Notes: a model not told the origin generated them from the sequence alone. Positions 7,517-16,220 are shown, counted from the first letter of the stretch. The stretch: 37,416 nt of DNA from Acidobacteriota bacterium (GCA_029263335.1 JAJCXS010000104.1:1-37416); one strand, 5' to 3'. Made by a program: numbers and translations.

Positions 7517-9973
7517 TTACCAGGCGCGCAGTCCGAAGAACGGGTCCGCGGTGAGATCGTCTTTGAGGAAGAGGTCGTACCAGGCCCGGTAGCGAAGCCA
7601 TCGATCGATGATGAACGATGGCTTGCTGAGGCCGTGGCTCTCTCCGGGGTACACGATCAATCCCGTCTGCGGTCCGCCATCGACCATGCGACGCCGGAGC
7701 TGCGTGTACATCTGTTCGCTCTGCGACGGCGGCACGCGAGCGTCTTCTCCGCCCACCATGAAGAGCGTTGGTGTTTCGATCTTGGCGACAGCGCGGATCG
7801 GCGATAGCCGTTCGTAGCGCGCACGACTCGCCGCCTCGTAGGGCAAGCCTAGTTCGTCTTCCCACCAACGCTGCAGATCGTCCGTTCCGTAGGACGAAAA
7901 GTAGTCGGTTTCGGAAGCTCCGGAGATGGCCGCGGCAAAACGCCGGCTCTTGGTGATCATGTAATTGGTCAAGATTCCGCCGTACGACCAACCGCCAACG
8001 CCCACACGCTCCGGATCGGCGATCCCGCGCCCGATTACGTGATCGACGCCGGCGAGGACGTCATCGAAGTCCGGGCCTCCCCAATCGGCCCAGAGCGCTA
8101 GTGCAAATTCTTCGCCATAGCCGGATGAGCCTCGCGGGTTCAGGTACAGCACGGCGTAGTCCTGAGCCGCCAGCCATTGGCGTTCCCAGGAGAACTCCCA
8201 CGTGAATTGGGACACCGGACCACCATGAATGCGCACGATGAGTGGATAGCGCTTCCCTTCCTGATAACTGGGCGGTCGCAGCAGCCATCCCTCTACCATT
8301 ACGTCGGCGCTCGAGCGAAAGCGGAGAGGCTCGGGTTCGGCCAGGTCTACCCGGGTACGCCATCCCGCATTCAGCTGCGTGAGCGCTCGTAGCTCCGCTC
8401 GCGGCGGCGTCGAGGTCGGACTCACGTGGCCGGCGGGCCACCGCATGGGCACAATTCCCGCCTGCGGGATCGCCCTTGCTCGGTACAGCTCCGGCGGCTC
8501 GGTGCCGGCGCTGAGCACGGCGACGACCTGCCGCCCGCCGGGCATGATCTCGAACTCGCCAACGGCACGCGGGCCAGCGATGATCGCGGCGCTGGTGCCG
8601 GCCGGTAGCGGCGGTGCCATTCGTCGGCGCCGCTGACTGCGATCGGTCAGCCGACCCAGCCCCGTCGACACCTGGATCAGCGAGACCGTGCCCCGATCGA
8701 GCAACGTCACGTAAACCGAGGCGCGATCGTGCGCCCAGAACGCCGCCGACCCGAGCGGCCGATCCAACGCCGCCGTGAGTTCAGTCGGCACCCCGACGTC
8801 GATTTGCGGGTGGCCGTCTTCGACCGCCACCGACGCACTCAGCGCCACCAGCCGAAGGTGATCGTTCGCGTATATGGCCGGATGGCGGGGAACGTGCCGG
8901 TACGCCAGGTGCGTACTGTCGGGCGACCAACGCGGGGTGCCGTCTTCACCCTCGGAGTCGGTCACACGCAACACGACCCCACCCTGCGCCGCCACGAGCC
9001 AGATGTCGGAGTTGTTGTTGGTGTCAGGCTCAGCGGTGTGGTTGGAAGCGAAGGCGATCCAGCGACCATCGGGCGACCACTGCGGTGAACCGTCACTGAA
9101 GCGCCCACCGGTCAGACGTCGCGCGGCCACCTTCTGTACGGAAGCCGGCACCTCGACAACGAACAGGTGGCGAGGCCGCGACCCTACGTAACCCGACCCG
9201 TCGGCCTTGAACTGCAAGCGCGAGATGACCGCCGGAACCGGCCGATTGACCGGCGCCGGCTCTGCCAGCGGTTCGACCCAGCCCCCCGCCGGGTACGCCG
9301 CGTCGTCGGGGTCCGCTGCAATGCCCTCGAGCGCCGCGACATCCTCGTCTTCGCCACCTTCGGCCTCGTCGCCGCGCGGAGGGTCGACCGGTCCGGAGGG
9401 GATCCACTCGCCCGCGTCGAGCGGCGCGAGGGTCTCCAGGTCGACGGGCAACGGCACCTCGATGAAGTCGGCCCGCTGATCGTCCGGGAGCGATGGCCCG
9501 ATCGCTTCCGCCGCCTCCTGGCTCACGAGCACGATGCGACGCGAGTCTGGCGCCCAGTCGAAATCGCTGACGCCGCCGGGCAACGCCGTCAACTGCCACG
9601 GTTCGCCACCCGCGAACGGGAGCAGCCACACCTGCCGCTCATGCAGGTAGGCCATCGACAAGCCGTCCGGGGCGAAATGCGGAGAGGTACCCTCGGCAGC
9701 AAGTTGATGCAGGTCGCCGCCGTCGGGGGTGATCGACCAGAGCGATGTCGTTCGCGTGTCCTGCTCGGCGTCGATCTCGGTGCGAGCGAACACGATCCGC
9801 GAAGCGTCCGGCGCCAGGGCGAGCTCACCGAGTTCCACGAACTCGTAGTAATCCGCCAGACGCAGGCGCCGCAGCGCGGGCGCCTCCTGTTGGGCCACCG
9901 CGGGCCCGACCAGCAACGACAACATGACGAGGCCGACGAGGGATCGCCAGCCAACACAGCCACGCAACGGCAT
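7517..9973 (-). CDS. Exported S9 family peptidase (prolyl oligopeptidase / acylaminoacyl-peptidase-like)
   Basis: This 818-residue protein has an N-terminal signal peptide (cleavage probably after PAVA, near residue 27), so it works in the periplasm or outside. Residues about 35-500 hold WD40/PD40-type beta-propeller repeats (for example SPQWSPDGRWIAFASN and TPRWSPDSTHLAY), which gate the active site. The C-terminal 250 residues are an alpha/beta hydrolase of family S9. The nucleophile is S663 in GGWSYGG, with D744 (GGEDARVP) and H780 (GESHGLS) completing the triad. Such enzymes cleave short peptides, often after Pro or at blocked N-termini. A poorly conserved acidic insert lies at about residues 190-225. 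The ATG start has an upstream AGGAG. It stands alone, convergent with the ATPase gene. Confidence 0.92.
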   Translation of the reverse strand: MPLRGCVGWRSLVGLVMLSLLVGPAVAQQEAPALRRLRLADYYEFVELGELALAPDASRIVFARTEIDAEQDTRTTSLWSITPDGGDLHQLAAEGTSPHFAPDGLSMAYLHERQVWLLPFAGGEPWQLTALPGGVSDFDWAPDSRRIVLVSQEAAEAIGPSLPDDQRADFIEVPLPVDLETLAPLDAGEWIPSGPVDPPRGDEAEGGEDEDVAALEGIAADPDDAAYPAGGWVEPLAEPAPVNRPVPAVISRLQFKADGSGYVGSRPRHLFVVEVPASVQKVAARRLTGGRFSDGSPQWSPDGRWIAFASNHTAEPDTNNNSDIWLVAAQGGVVLRVTDSEGEDGTPRWSPDSTHLAYRHVPRHPAIYANDHLRLVALSASVAVEDGHPQIDVGVPTELTAALDRPLGSAAFWAHDRASVYVTLLDRGTVSLIQVSTGLGRLTDRSQRRRRMAPPLPAGTSAAIIAGPRAVGEFEIMPGGRQVVAVLSAGTEPPELYRARAIPQAGIVPMRWPAGHVSPTSTPPRAELRALTQLNAGWRTRVDLAEPEPLRFRSSADVMVEGWLLRPPSYQEGKRYPLIVRIHGGPVSQFTWEFSWERQWLAAQDYAVLYLNPRGSSGYGEEFALALWADWGGPDFDDVLAGVDHVIGRGIADPERVGVGGWSYGGILTNYMITKSRRFAAAISGASETDYFSSYGTDDLQRWWEDELGLPYEAASRARYERLSPIRAVAKIETPTLFMVGGEDARVPPSQSEQMYTQLRRRMVDGGPQTGLIVYPGESHGLSKPSFIIDRWLRYRAWYDLFLKDDLTADPFFGLRAW

Positions 9974-10124
9974 CTTGAATCGCTCCTGAAGCAGGTGGCA
10001 GCGGCGGACAGGCGGTCAGCCTCCGTTTGCCGCTGCCGCGCGTCTCGTTCATCCTATCGGTACACCACCCGATGGCCAGCGTGCCCGCGAATCCCTCTGC
10101 GAGGGCACCTTTCCCCTGTTATCC

Positions 10125-10526
10125 ATGCTCAGTACCGTCAGCCAACGTACGCGCGACCGCATCGCGGCGCTAACCCGGGAAACTTCACTCGCGGGTGTGG
10201 CGGTCATATTCTGCCCGTGTCGGGTCCTCCCCGAGACGGTGCTCAATCTGAAGGCGCTGATGGTCGAGACCCAGCAGATGTGGCGCGAGACCTTGGGCGT
10301 TGAGGCCTTCGACGGGCTCATGCGATCTGCTGAAGGAAGCGCTTTCTTCGCTGGCGAGGTCCGACTCGTGCGCGTGCAGGAGGGCCGTCCCGAAATGGTG
10401 GGCGTCTGGCTTCCGGTACCACCCGACTATCCAGAGAGGCTCAAGGTCCAGTTAGTCGACGCCGTCGAGCCCTTCGAGTTCCCCCAACCGATCTCTGGCA
10501 CGGGTCTGCCCGAGCCCGTGGAGTAA
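10125..10526 (+). CDS. Hypothetical protein preceding pyruvate kinase
   Basis: This 133-residue soluble protein starts at ATG 10125 and ends three bases before the pyruvate kinase start, so the two are almost surely co-transcribed. I see an amphipathic N-terminal part, a CPCR sequence near residue 30, and a Pro-rich C-terminal half (VWLPVPPDYPERLKV). There is no signal peptide or membrane helix. I recognise no family and propose no function. Its position suggests it is the first gene of the pyk transcript. The 151-base gap before it also carries the 5' side of the divergent peptidase gene. Confidence 0.65.
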   Translation: MLSTVSQRTRDRIAALTRETSLAGVAVIFCPCRVLPETVLNLKALMVETQQMWRETLGVEAFDGLMRSAEGSAFFAGEVRLVRVQEGRPEMVGVWLPVPPDYPERLKVQLVDAVEPFEFPQPISGTGLPEPVE

Positions 10527-10529
10527 ACC

Positions 10530-12035
10530 GTGGAACCCAGTCTCAAAAACGCACGGCGCACCAAGATCGTCGCCACCATCGGCCCGGCAACCCAAACGCG
10601 CGAGAGCCTGGAGGAACTGGTCGACGGAGGCATGAACGTCGCCCGCCTCAATTTTTCGCATGCCGACACCGCGTGGCACCGCGAGCGCATTCAGCTTCTT
10701 CGCAAGATCGCCGATGAACGCGGCCAGACGATCGGCATCCTGCTCGACTGCCCGGGCCCGAAACTCCGCATCGGCAAGATTCCAGGTGGGGTGATCGAGC
10801 TGAGCACCGGAGACCCGTTGCGCCTGGTAACGACCGACGAGCCCGGCACCCGCGAACAGGTGTCCGTTTCGTACCCCACGCTGCCCGAGGAAGTCTGCGC
10901 AGGTGACCAGATCTTCCTCGGCGACGGTGACGTCGAACTGCAGGTCGAGCGCACGGAACCCGGCGTCGTGCACTGTTCTGTCATTTCTGGCGGTCCCCTT
11001 TCGAGCCGCAAGGGCATGAACTTCCCAACACGGTCACTGTCGGTACCGAGCGTGACCGACCGTGATCGCGAGGGTATTGCGCTCGCCGTCGAGAACGATG
11101 TCGACTTCATCGCGCTCTCGTTCGTTCGCACCGCCGAAGACATTCGCAACGCCCGTGCGGTGATGGACGAGCTCTCGGGTACGGTGCCGCTGATCGCCAA
11201 GATCGAAAAACACGAGGCGCTCGACCACCTCGATTCGATCCTCGACGAAGCGGATGGCTTGCTCGTGGCCCGTGGCGACCTGGCCGTAGAGATCCCGCTC
11301 GAGGACGTGCCCCAGGCTCAGAAGCGCATCATCCGAGCGGCCAACAACGCAGGCAAGCCGGTCATCACCGCCACCCAGATGTTGCGATCGATGGTGACCG
11401 CAACCCGGCCGACACGCGCCGAGGCCACGGACGTTGCCAATGCGCTATGTGACGGCACCGACGCCGTAATGCTCTCGGAGGAAACCGCCATCGGCGCCCA
11501 TCCGGCCAAGGTCCTGGGAATCATGGACCGCATCTGCCGGGCTACCGAGCGCAGCATGCACAAGGGCGGGTCGCATCGACGCCTGCCGAGCGAGCGACAC
11601 GATTCCGTCCCCGACGTGGTCGCGGCCGCGGCATCGCTGATCTCGCGCCTGCTGAAAGCAGACGCGATACTGGTGCCGACGCGCACTGGCAGCACCGCCA
11701 TCAAGATGGCCGAATTTCGCCCGCATCAACCGATTCTGGCAATCAGCACGCATCCGCAAACGGTGGGGCGCATGACGCTGAGCTGGGGCGTGCGGCCGCT
11801 ACTCGGCGAAGAGGTGCCGACTCACGAAGACATGCTCAGCGAAGCCGAACGAGTGGTGGTGGATGCCGCAATGATCGACAACGGCGACCTGGTGGTGATC
11901 ACCGCCGGGTTCCCGGTCGGTGGCCCGGGCTCCACCAACACCGTGACGGTGAAGCGCATCGGTGAAGGCCTGGCGGACGGAGGCTGGGGCGACGAAGACC
12001 AGCAATCGCTGTTTACTGAGCATGGTGGCGAATGA
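10530..12035 (+). CDS. pyk: Pyruvate kinase
   Basis: This 501-residue enzyme converts phosphoenolpyruvate and ADP to pyruvate and ATP, the last step of glycolysis. The N-terminus (RRTKIVATIGPAT), the substrate loop (ARLNFSH), the catalytic lysine region (PLIAKIEKHEALDHLD), the Mg-binding segment (DGLLVARGDLAVEIP) and the RPTRAEATDVANA region all match the family. A full C-terminal allosteric domain follows (about residues 360-490). The MLSEETAIG form is the plant/cyanobacterial-like variant rather than the E. coli PykF sequence. The usual acidic residue after TQML is an arginine here (R286), which is unusual. The start is GTG, three bases after the preceding hypothetical gene's stop. Confidence 0.97.
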   Translation: MEPSLKNARRTKIVATIGPATQTRESLEELVDGGMNVARLNFSHADTAWHRERIQLLRKIADERGQTIGILLDCPGPKLRIGKIPGGVIELSTGDPLRLVTTDEPGTREQVSVSYPTLPEEVCAGDQIFLGDGDVELQVERTEPGVVHCSVISGGPLSSRKGMNFPTRSLSVPSVTDRDREGIALAVENDVDFIALSFVRTAEDIRNARAVMDELSGTVPLIAKIEKHEALDHLDSILDEADGLLVARGDLAVEIPLEDVPQAQKRIIRAANNAGKPVITATQMLRSMVTATRPTRAEATDVANALCDGTDAVMLSEETAIGAHPAKVLGIMDRICRATERSMHKGGSHRRLPSERHDSVPDVVAAAASLISRLLKADAILVPTRTGSTAIKMAEFRPHQPILAISTHPQTVGRMTLSWGVRPLLGEEVPTHEDMLSEAERVVVDAAMIDNGDLVVITAGFPVGGPGSTNTVTVKRIGEGLADGGWGDEDQQSLFTEHGGE

Positions 12036-12116
12036 GCGTCCGTCGTCTCATCCGGCTCACTGGCTCGATGGCGTCGTGCGACACCACACCAGATGTTCGC
12101 CGGGCAGATCGATCCA

Positions 12117-12137
12117 CCATGCGTAATGGTACGCTGG
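12117..12137. promoter_or_regulatory. Small palindrome upstream of the DtxR-family gene, candidate operator
   Basis: The sequence ccatgcgtaatggtacgctgg has arms CCA(t)GCGTA and TACGCTGG, which are complementary except for one bulged base, around a 4-base centre. It lies 65 bases before the start of the metalloregulator gene. Regulators of this family bind palindromes as dimers and often control themselves, so autoregulation is plausible. This is inference; no second copy was located. Confidence 0.3.
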
Positions 12138-12201
12138 CCGGCATCCCTGAGGACGATCGGGTCGCACTGGCAGCGGCCTGGTCACGGCCTGAGTAAGCGA
12201 T

Positions 12202-12861
12202 ATGTCGTCCGAATCCATCGAGGACTACATCAAGGCGATCTTCCAGCTCGGCAGGAACGACGACCTGGTGCAGACATCGGCCATCGCCGACCGACTGGAT
12301 GTACGCCCGGCATCGGTGAGCAACATGGTGCGCCGGCTGGCAACGCTCGGGTTCCTGGTGCACGAGCCGTATCGTGGCGTCCGGCTCACCGACGAGGGCG
12401 AGCTGCTGGCTCGCCGTATGGTTCGCCGCCACCGCCTGATCGAACGCTTCCTCGTGGAGATTCTCGGGTACCCCTGGGACGAAGTTCACGAGGAGGCGGA
12501 ACGGCTGGAACACGCGGTGAGCCCGCGTTTCGTGGCTCGCCTCGACCGGTTGCTGGACAACCCTGCGACCGACCCGCATGGCGCGCCGATTCCGGCCAGC
12601 GATGGCACAATGGACGAATCTGCACATCCGGCACTCACGGAGCTCAGCGCCGGAGAAACCGCATGCGTGCGACGCGTGCGCGATGGTGACAGCGAACTGT
12701 TGCGTAGATTCGAGCAACTCGGAATTCGACTCGACACGAGGATCGAGGTTCTCGAGACCACGAACGACGAAGGAACGCTGACATTACGAGTTGGTGACGA
12801 GCAGCGCCGGCTCGAACATGCCGCGGCTAGCGGTGTGTTCGTTGAAAGAACCGCGGACTAA
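12202..12861 (+). CDS. DtxR/MntR-family metal-dependent transcriptional regulator
   Basis: This 219-residue protein has the three parts of a DtxR repressor: a winged helix-turn-helix at residues about 1-65 (TSAIADRLDVRPASVSNMVRRL), a metal-binding and dimer domain at about 66-140, and a C-terminal SH3/FeoA-like domain at about 150-215. Metal ligands known from Bacillus MntR are visible at D8, H77, E100, E103 and H104, but the usual E11 is K11, as in Fe-type DtxR proteins where this site is not acidic. It therefore probably senses Mn(II) or Fe(II) and represses uptake genes or itself. It sits between pyruvate kinase and an ACT-domain protein. No metal transporter gene is adjacent. A small palindrome upstream may be its operator. 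Confidence 0.88.
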   Translation: MSSESIEDYIKAIFQLGRNDDLVQTSAIADRLDVRPASVSNMVRRLATLGFLVHEPYRGVRLTDEGELLARRMVRRHRLIERFLVEILGYPWDEVHEEAERLEHAVSPRFVARLDRLLDNPATDPHGAPIPASDGTMDESAHPALTELSAGETACVRRVRDGDSELLRRFEQLGIRLDTRIEVLETTNDEGTLTLRVGDEQRRLEHAAASGVFVERTAD

Positions 12862-12913
12862 TGCGGCCTTGCCCGGCACGGCTGCAAGCAACGTAAACCG
12901 GAGGGTGGCTGAC

Positions 12914-13309
12914 ATGCCTTTGATGCGACAGATCAGCGTGTTTCTCGAAAACGTTCCAGGGCGACTCGCGACCCTGTGCAACACGCTGGAGGAAAACGGA
13001 ATCAACCTCCAGGCGATGACGACCTCCGAGGGTAGCGACTACGGCGTGGTTCGCATGCTCGTGAGCGACGTGGACGCCGCCGAGAACGTGCTGCGCGACG
13101 CGAACCTGCCCTTTTCTACAGTCGAGGTGCTCACCATCGAGGTATCCGACGAACCGGGCGCCCTCGGCAAGGTCGCCGTGCAGCTGGCGGAAGCCGGCAT
13201 CAACGTCGAGTACGCCTACGCAGCTGCGGGCGGCGGCAACGCCCGCGCACTCTGCGTCGTCAAGGTCGCCGACCCGGCTGCGGCGGAAACGCAGCTCGGC
13301 CTGGCCTGA
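12914..13309 (+). CDS. Tandem ACT-domain protein
   Basis: This 131-residue protein contains two ACT domains back to back: residues about 4-66 (MRQISVFLENVPGRLATLCNTL) and about 70-130 (EVLTIEVSDEPGALGKVAV). Free-standing double ACT proteins bind small ligands, typically amino acids, and act as sensors or regulators. No catalytic domain is attached. I chose ATG 12914 because a good GGAGG lies 11 bases upstream. Longer in-frame starts back to 12791 would overlap the DtxR gene and add non-conserved sequence. Downstream it is followed after seven bases by a membrane protein and then a dehydrogenase, forming a likely operon. Confidence 0.85.
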   Translation: MPLMRQISVFLENVPGRLATLCNTLEENGINLQAMTTSEGSDYGVVRMLVSDVDAAENVLRDANLPFSTVEVLTIEVSDEPGALGKVAVQLAEAGINVEYAYAAAGGGNARALCVVKVADPAAAETQLGLA

Positions 13310-13316
13310 TTCCGAT

Positions 13317-13739
13317 TTGCTGCCTCACACGGTAGTTGTCGACTTCGCTGTCGCGCTGCTGCTGACTTCGGTCGGCGCCGACCTGCTCAGCATGCTGGCG
13401 GAAGAGGACGAATTCCGTATTGTCGCGACCTGGACCCTGGTGTTCGGCACTGGCGCCGCAATCTTCGCAGCCCTTTCGGGATACGCCGCCTACGACGAGG
13501 CTGCGCCAACAGGGCTAGCCGAGATAGTGGTCCTGAATCATCGGACGGCAGGGCTGGTCACCCTGGCGTGCTTCGTGCCGGCCTCCGTGTGGCGAATGCT
13601 GCTGCACGGTCAACACCCCCAGACGAAGGCGGCCGGCTACTGGACCCTGGTGGCGCTGGGCACCAGTGCAGTTCTGGTCACCGCATACCTCGGCGGCACG
13701 GCGGTGTTTCGATACGGCGTGGGCGTCCTGAATGGTTGA
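13317..13739 (+). CDS. DUF2231-type membrane protein
   Basis: This 140-residue, four-helix membrane protein has the pattern of DUF2231: an N-terminal VVDFAVALLLTSVGADLL helix, a second helix after TWTLVFGTGAA with the G..AY motif, a NHRTAGLVTL segment with a conserved His, and an end in FRYGVGV. The function of the family is not known; members often accompany heme or redox genes. The start is a TTG seven bases after the ACT gene's stop with only a weak ribosome binding site, so translation may depend on coupling. Its last eight bases overlap the start of the dehydrogenase gene. Confidence 0.75.
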   Translation: MLPHTVVVDFAVALLLTSVGADLLSMLAEEDEFRIVATWTLVFGTGAAIFAALSGYAAYDEAAPTGLAEIVVLNHRTAGLVTLACFVPASVWRMLLHGQHPQTKAAGYWTLVALGTSAVLVTAYLGGTAVFRYGVGVLNG

Positions 13740-14823
13740 GGGCGAGTTACCGCCCGCCGCGCCCCTGATGGCACGACGCGTGTTCGTGACCCGCCCCATT
13801 CCTGCTGCCGGAACCGACCTTCTCGCCGCGTCCGGCGCCCGCGTAACGGTGTGGTCCGGTCGTGGCGATGCCCCGAGAGCAGACGACCTCCGCGCTGCAA
13901 TTGCCGCTACCGATGTGCTTCTACCGCTTCTGACAGAGGAGCTCGACGCCGATCTTCTCGCGGCGGCGCCACAGCTCCTGGGCGTCGCCAACCACGCCGC
14001 CGGGCACGACAACATCGATCTTCCCGCCGCGACCGAGCTGGGCATTCCCGTGAGCAATACGCCCGACGTGCTCACGGAAACCACCGCGGACCTCACCTGG
14101 GCGCTTCTGCTCGGCGCCGGGCGTCGAATCGTCGAGGCCGATCGTTTCATGCGGCTGGGCAACTACCGGCTATGGGGACCACAGCTCCTCCTGGGCGAGG
14201 ATGTGTCGCCAGGCGGCGACGGCCGGCGCAAGAACCTGGGCATCATAGGGTTCGGCCGCATCGGCGAGGCCGTCGCGCGACGAGCCCGTGGCTTCGATAT
14301 GAACGTCCTGGTCCACCATCCGGGCGGCCCCGAGCGCGTCATGGCCTCCGGCCTGGCACAGCCCGTGGACCTGGCGACGCTACTCCGAGAATCCGACTTC
14401 ATCTCGCTGCACGTCCCCCTGACCTCAACGACACGCCACATGATTGGCGCGGACGAGCTGCGGGTCATGAAACCCACCGCGGTCCTGGTGAATACGTCGC
14501 GGGGCGCCGTCGTCGATGAGGCGGCGCTGGTTGTCGCGCTCCGCAGCGGCCAGATCGCGGCCGCCGGTCTTGACGTCTACGAGCACGAGCCGGCAATGAC
14601 GGCTGGGCTCGCTGAACTCCCCAATACCGTGCTGCTACCGCACGTCGGCAGCGCCTCGCGCAGCACCCGCGAAGCAATGGCCGTCATCGCCGCGACCAAC
14701 GCGCTGGCGATGCTCCGCGGGGAGCCGGCGCCGCACTGCATCAATGCCGCCGTGTACCAGGGTGACGCCTTCGCGCGCCGGGTCCGTCGGCCAGACGCCG
14801 ACGCACGGAGTCATAACCCGTAG
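13732..14823 (+). CDS. D-2-hydroxyacid dehydrogenase (glycerate/hydroxypyruvate/glyoxylate reductase type)
   Basis: This 363-residue NAD(P)-dependent enzyme reduces 2-keto acids such as glyoxylate or hydroxypyruvate to D-hydroxy acids. The dinucleotide fold is marked by GFGRIGEAVARR. The catalytic triad is R257 (NTSRGAVVD), E286 (DVYEHEP) and H304 (LLPHVGSAS). The N-terminal domain has the usual GHDNIDL motif. The length and the EHEP/HVGSA forms fit the GyaR/GhrB group better than PGDH, which carries an extra ACT domain. The separate upstream ACT protein does not make this enzyme a PGDH. ATG 13732 overlaps the DUF2231 gene by eight bases; ATG 13768 (MARRVFVTRP) is an alternative start that better matches the family N-terminus. 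Confidence 0.9.
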   Translation: MVEGELPPAAPLMARRVFVTRPIPAAGTDLLAASGARVTVWSGRGDAPRADDLRAAIAATDVLLPLLTEELDADLLAAAPQLLGVANHAAGHDNIDLPAATELGIPVSNTPDVLTETTADLTWALLLGAGRRIVEADRFMRLGNYRLWGPQLLLGEDVSPGGDGRRKNLGIIGFGRIGEAVARRARGFDMNVLVHHPGGPERVMASGLAQPVDLATLLRESDFISLHVPLTSTTRHMIGADELRVMKPTAVLVNTSRGAVVDEAALVVALRSGQIAAAGLDVYEHEPAMTAGLAELPNTVLLPHVGSASRSTREAMAVIAATNALAMLRGEPAPHCINAAVYQGDAFARRVRRPDADARSHNP

Positions 14824-14877
14824 CAAGCCGCCGCGAATGCCCGCTGGATTGCGGGTCGAAGGGTATTCGCCGGATGC

Positions 14878-14886
14878 TGGTACAAT
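14878..14886 (+). promoter_or_regulatory. Extended -10 promoter for the envelope operon
   Basis: TGGTACAAT matches the extended -10 pattern (TG-n-TATAAT, with one mismatch), with no clear -35 at 17 bases. The predicted start of transcription (about 14893) leaves a leader of about 12 bases containing GAGG (14895-14898) ahead of ATG 14905. This is inference from sequence pattern only. Confidence 0.45.
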
Positions 14887-14904
14887 CGCCCGTCGAGGTC
14901 CTAT

Positions 14905-15285
14905 ATGCGTTTTACCGAATCGGAAATTCAGCTGGCTGCCCGTCTGCGCGGGGCAGGATTGGTGTGGGCTCCGCGCGCCGGTCACTATGTCTTCGACATT
15001 GACGGCCTGGTGCGAGCACCCTCGCCCTTCCAGGCGGGCGTGCACCTAATCAGCAGCACCAACGCGATGGAGCGCATGGCCGGGGGCGCAGATGACCTGC
15101 ATGAGAAGTTTGCCTGGCTCCCGACCTGGGACGATGCTCGGGCGTGGCTCGACGAGCACGGAGTACCGCGTCAGGATGTGGTCGCGGCATTACAGGATGC
15201 CGTCGAGAATGACAGCAGCGACCGCGAGGCGATCTACCACTTGATCCTCAAGACGCTCGAGCGGGCGGCGGACGAACGCGCGTGA
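14905..15285 (+). CDS. Hypothetical cytosolic protein, first gene of envelope operon
   Basis: This 126-residue protein starts at ATG 14905, preceded by GAGG and an extended -10 element. It has no signal peptide or membrane helix. The sequence is mixed alpha/beta: a strand-rich N-terminal half (AGHYVFDIDGLV, QAGVHLISSTNAMERM), a WLPTWDDARAWL segment, and a helical C-terminus. I do not recognise the family. The final codons overlap the GTG start of the next gene (15282-15285, GTGA), so it is translationally coupled to a lipoprotein and, through that, to an outer-membrane beta-barrel. Whether it serves those proteins or only shares a transcript cannot be told. Confidence 0.7.
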   Translation: MRFTESEIQLAARLRGAGLVWAPRAGHYVFDIDGLVRAPSPFQAGVHLISSTNAMERMAGGADDLHEKFAWLPTWDDARAWLDEHGVPRQDVVAALQDAVENDSSDREAIYHLILKTLERAADERA

Positions 15286-16220
15286 AATTCAATCTGGCCC
15301 ATCTTTCGCCACGGACCTCCCTGTTCGCCCTGAGCCTCATTCTCGTTGGCGCGTGCAATCAGACACCGACCGAGGTCACCTCGCTACCACGAGCGCTGGG
15401 CGAGGTCGAGGCGGTGCGCGTGAACATGGAGTCGCTCCAACCGCTAGACCCGGCGACCGATGGCACGTACGTCCTCTGGGGCCTGGGTGAGCGGAACCAA
15501 TCGGGCAGGCTGGGTGCCTTCTTCATCGATCCGACCACCGGGGCTGTGGTTGACGAGAGCGGCGCGCCCATCGACACCTTCACCACCGAGGAGCTGGCAC
15601 TGCGTACCTTGCAGGGCATCCTGGTGACGATCGAAGCCAACCCCGACAGCGCCACGCCCACCGGCATGCAGATCATCTCGGGGACGTTCATCGACCGCGT
15701 TGCCGAACTCACGGTGCCGGTGTCGAGCGGTATCACCTCGGCCTCGGGTACCTTGCGGGTGTTCACGCCCACCGACGGGCCTGGAACCAACGAAACATCT
15801 GGTGTCTGGATGGTTGACGCCGCCGGCGAGCCATCGCTCAACATGCCCGACACCACGGCGGCCCTGGAATTCGAGCTGTTCATCGAGGTTGCTGGGCGCA
15901 ACATCAACGTGGGTCGCTTCGATGTCGTCAACAACCGCGACAATTTCTGCCGTTTCTGCGCCGACTTCGAAGAATTCGCACAGCCCGAGCGCCCTGGTGA
16001 CGACCTGCTGGTGAATCCGCCCGACGGCCTCGTATTTCCCATCGACCTTTCGGGCGCGACGGTTCGCATCAGCCTGGAAGGCCGCGCCAACGACTTCGTC
16101 CAACAGTCGCAGCTGGTCGTTCTCGAAGCCGTGCTCCCATCCGGTCTGGTTGGGGGAGAGATCGTAGGCTTCACGAACCTCGCCGCGTCGTTCCCTTCGG
16201 GGCAGGCCGTCCTGTACTAA
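15282..16220 (+). CDS. Lipoprotein with anti-sigma RskA-like repeat, unknown function
   Basis: This 312-residue protein opens with GTG and a lipoprotein signal peptide; the lipobox VGAC places the lipidated cysteine at C25. Residues about 45-140 (YVLWGLGE, RLGAFFID, LVTIEANPDSATPTG) recall the C-terminal beta-sandwich of RskA-type anti-sigma factors. That likeness is from pattern memory only. The second half is beta-rich and contains a CRFC pair near residues 226-229, which could bind metal or form a disulfide. It overlaps its neighbours on both sides (GTGA and TAATG), which implies fixed stoichiometry with the downstream beta-barrel. The lipoprotein call is firm; the function is unknown. Confidence 0.75.
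   Translation: MKFNLAHLSPRTSLFALSLILVGACNQTPTEVTSLPRALGEVEAVRVNMESLQPLDPATDGTYVLWGLGERNQSGRLGAFFIDPTTGAVVDESGAPIDTFTTEELALRTLQGILVTIEANPDSATPTGMQIISGTFIDRVAELTVPVSSGITSASGTLRVFTPTDGPGTNETSGVWMVDAAGEPSLNMPDTTAALEFELFIEVAGRNINVGRFDVVNNRDNFCRFCADFEEFAQPERPGDDLLVNPPDGLVFPIDLSGATVRISLEGRANDFVQQSQLVVLEAVLPSGLVGGEIVGFTNLAASFPSGQAVLY

Noticed and set aside
6741..7991. Minus-strand open frame of about 416 codons opposite the YhaN-like ATPase
   Set aside because: It is antisense to the conserved ATPase and peptidase ends, and has no recognisable domain or ribosome site.
9167..10303. Plus-strand open frame of about 378 codons opposite the S9 peptidase
   Set aside because: Its sequence is Arg/Pro-rich and shadow-like; the opposite strand has a complete peptidase with catalytic triad.
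12119..12196. 25-codon open frame just before the DtxR-family gene
   Set aside because: It has no clear ribosome site and its start overlaps the candidate operator. It is too short to support without conservation.
12914..14823. ACT protein plus dehydrogenase read as a split phosphoglycerate dehydrogenase
   Set aside because: The ACT protein holds two complete ACT domains, the intervening gene is a full membrane protein, and the dehydrogenase fits the glycerate/hydroxypyruvate group without an ACT tail.
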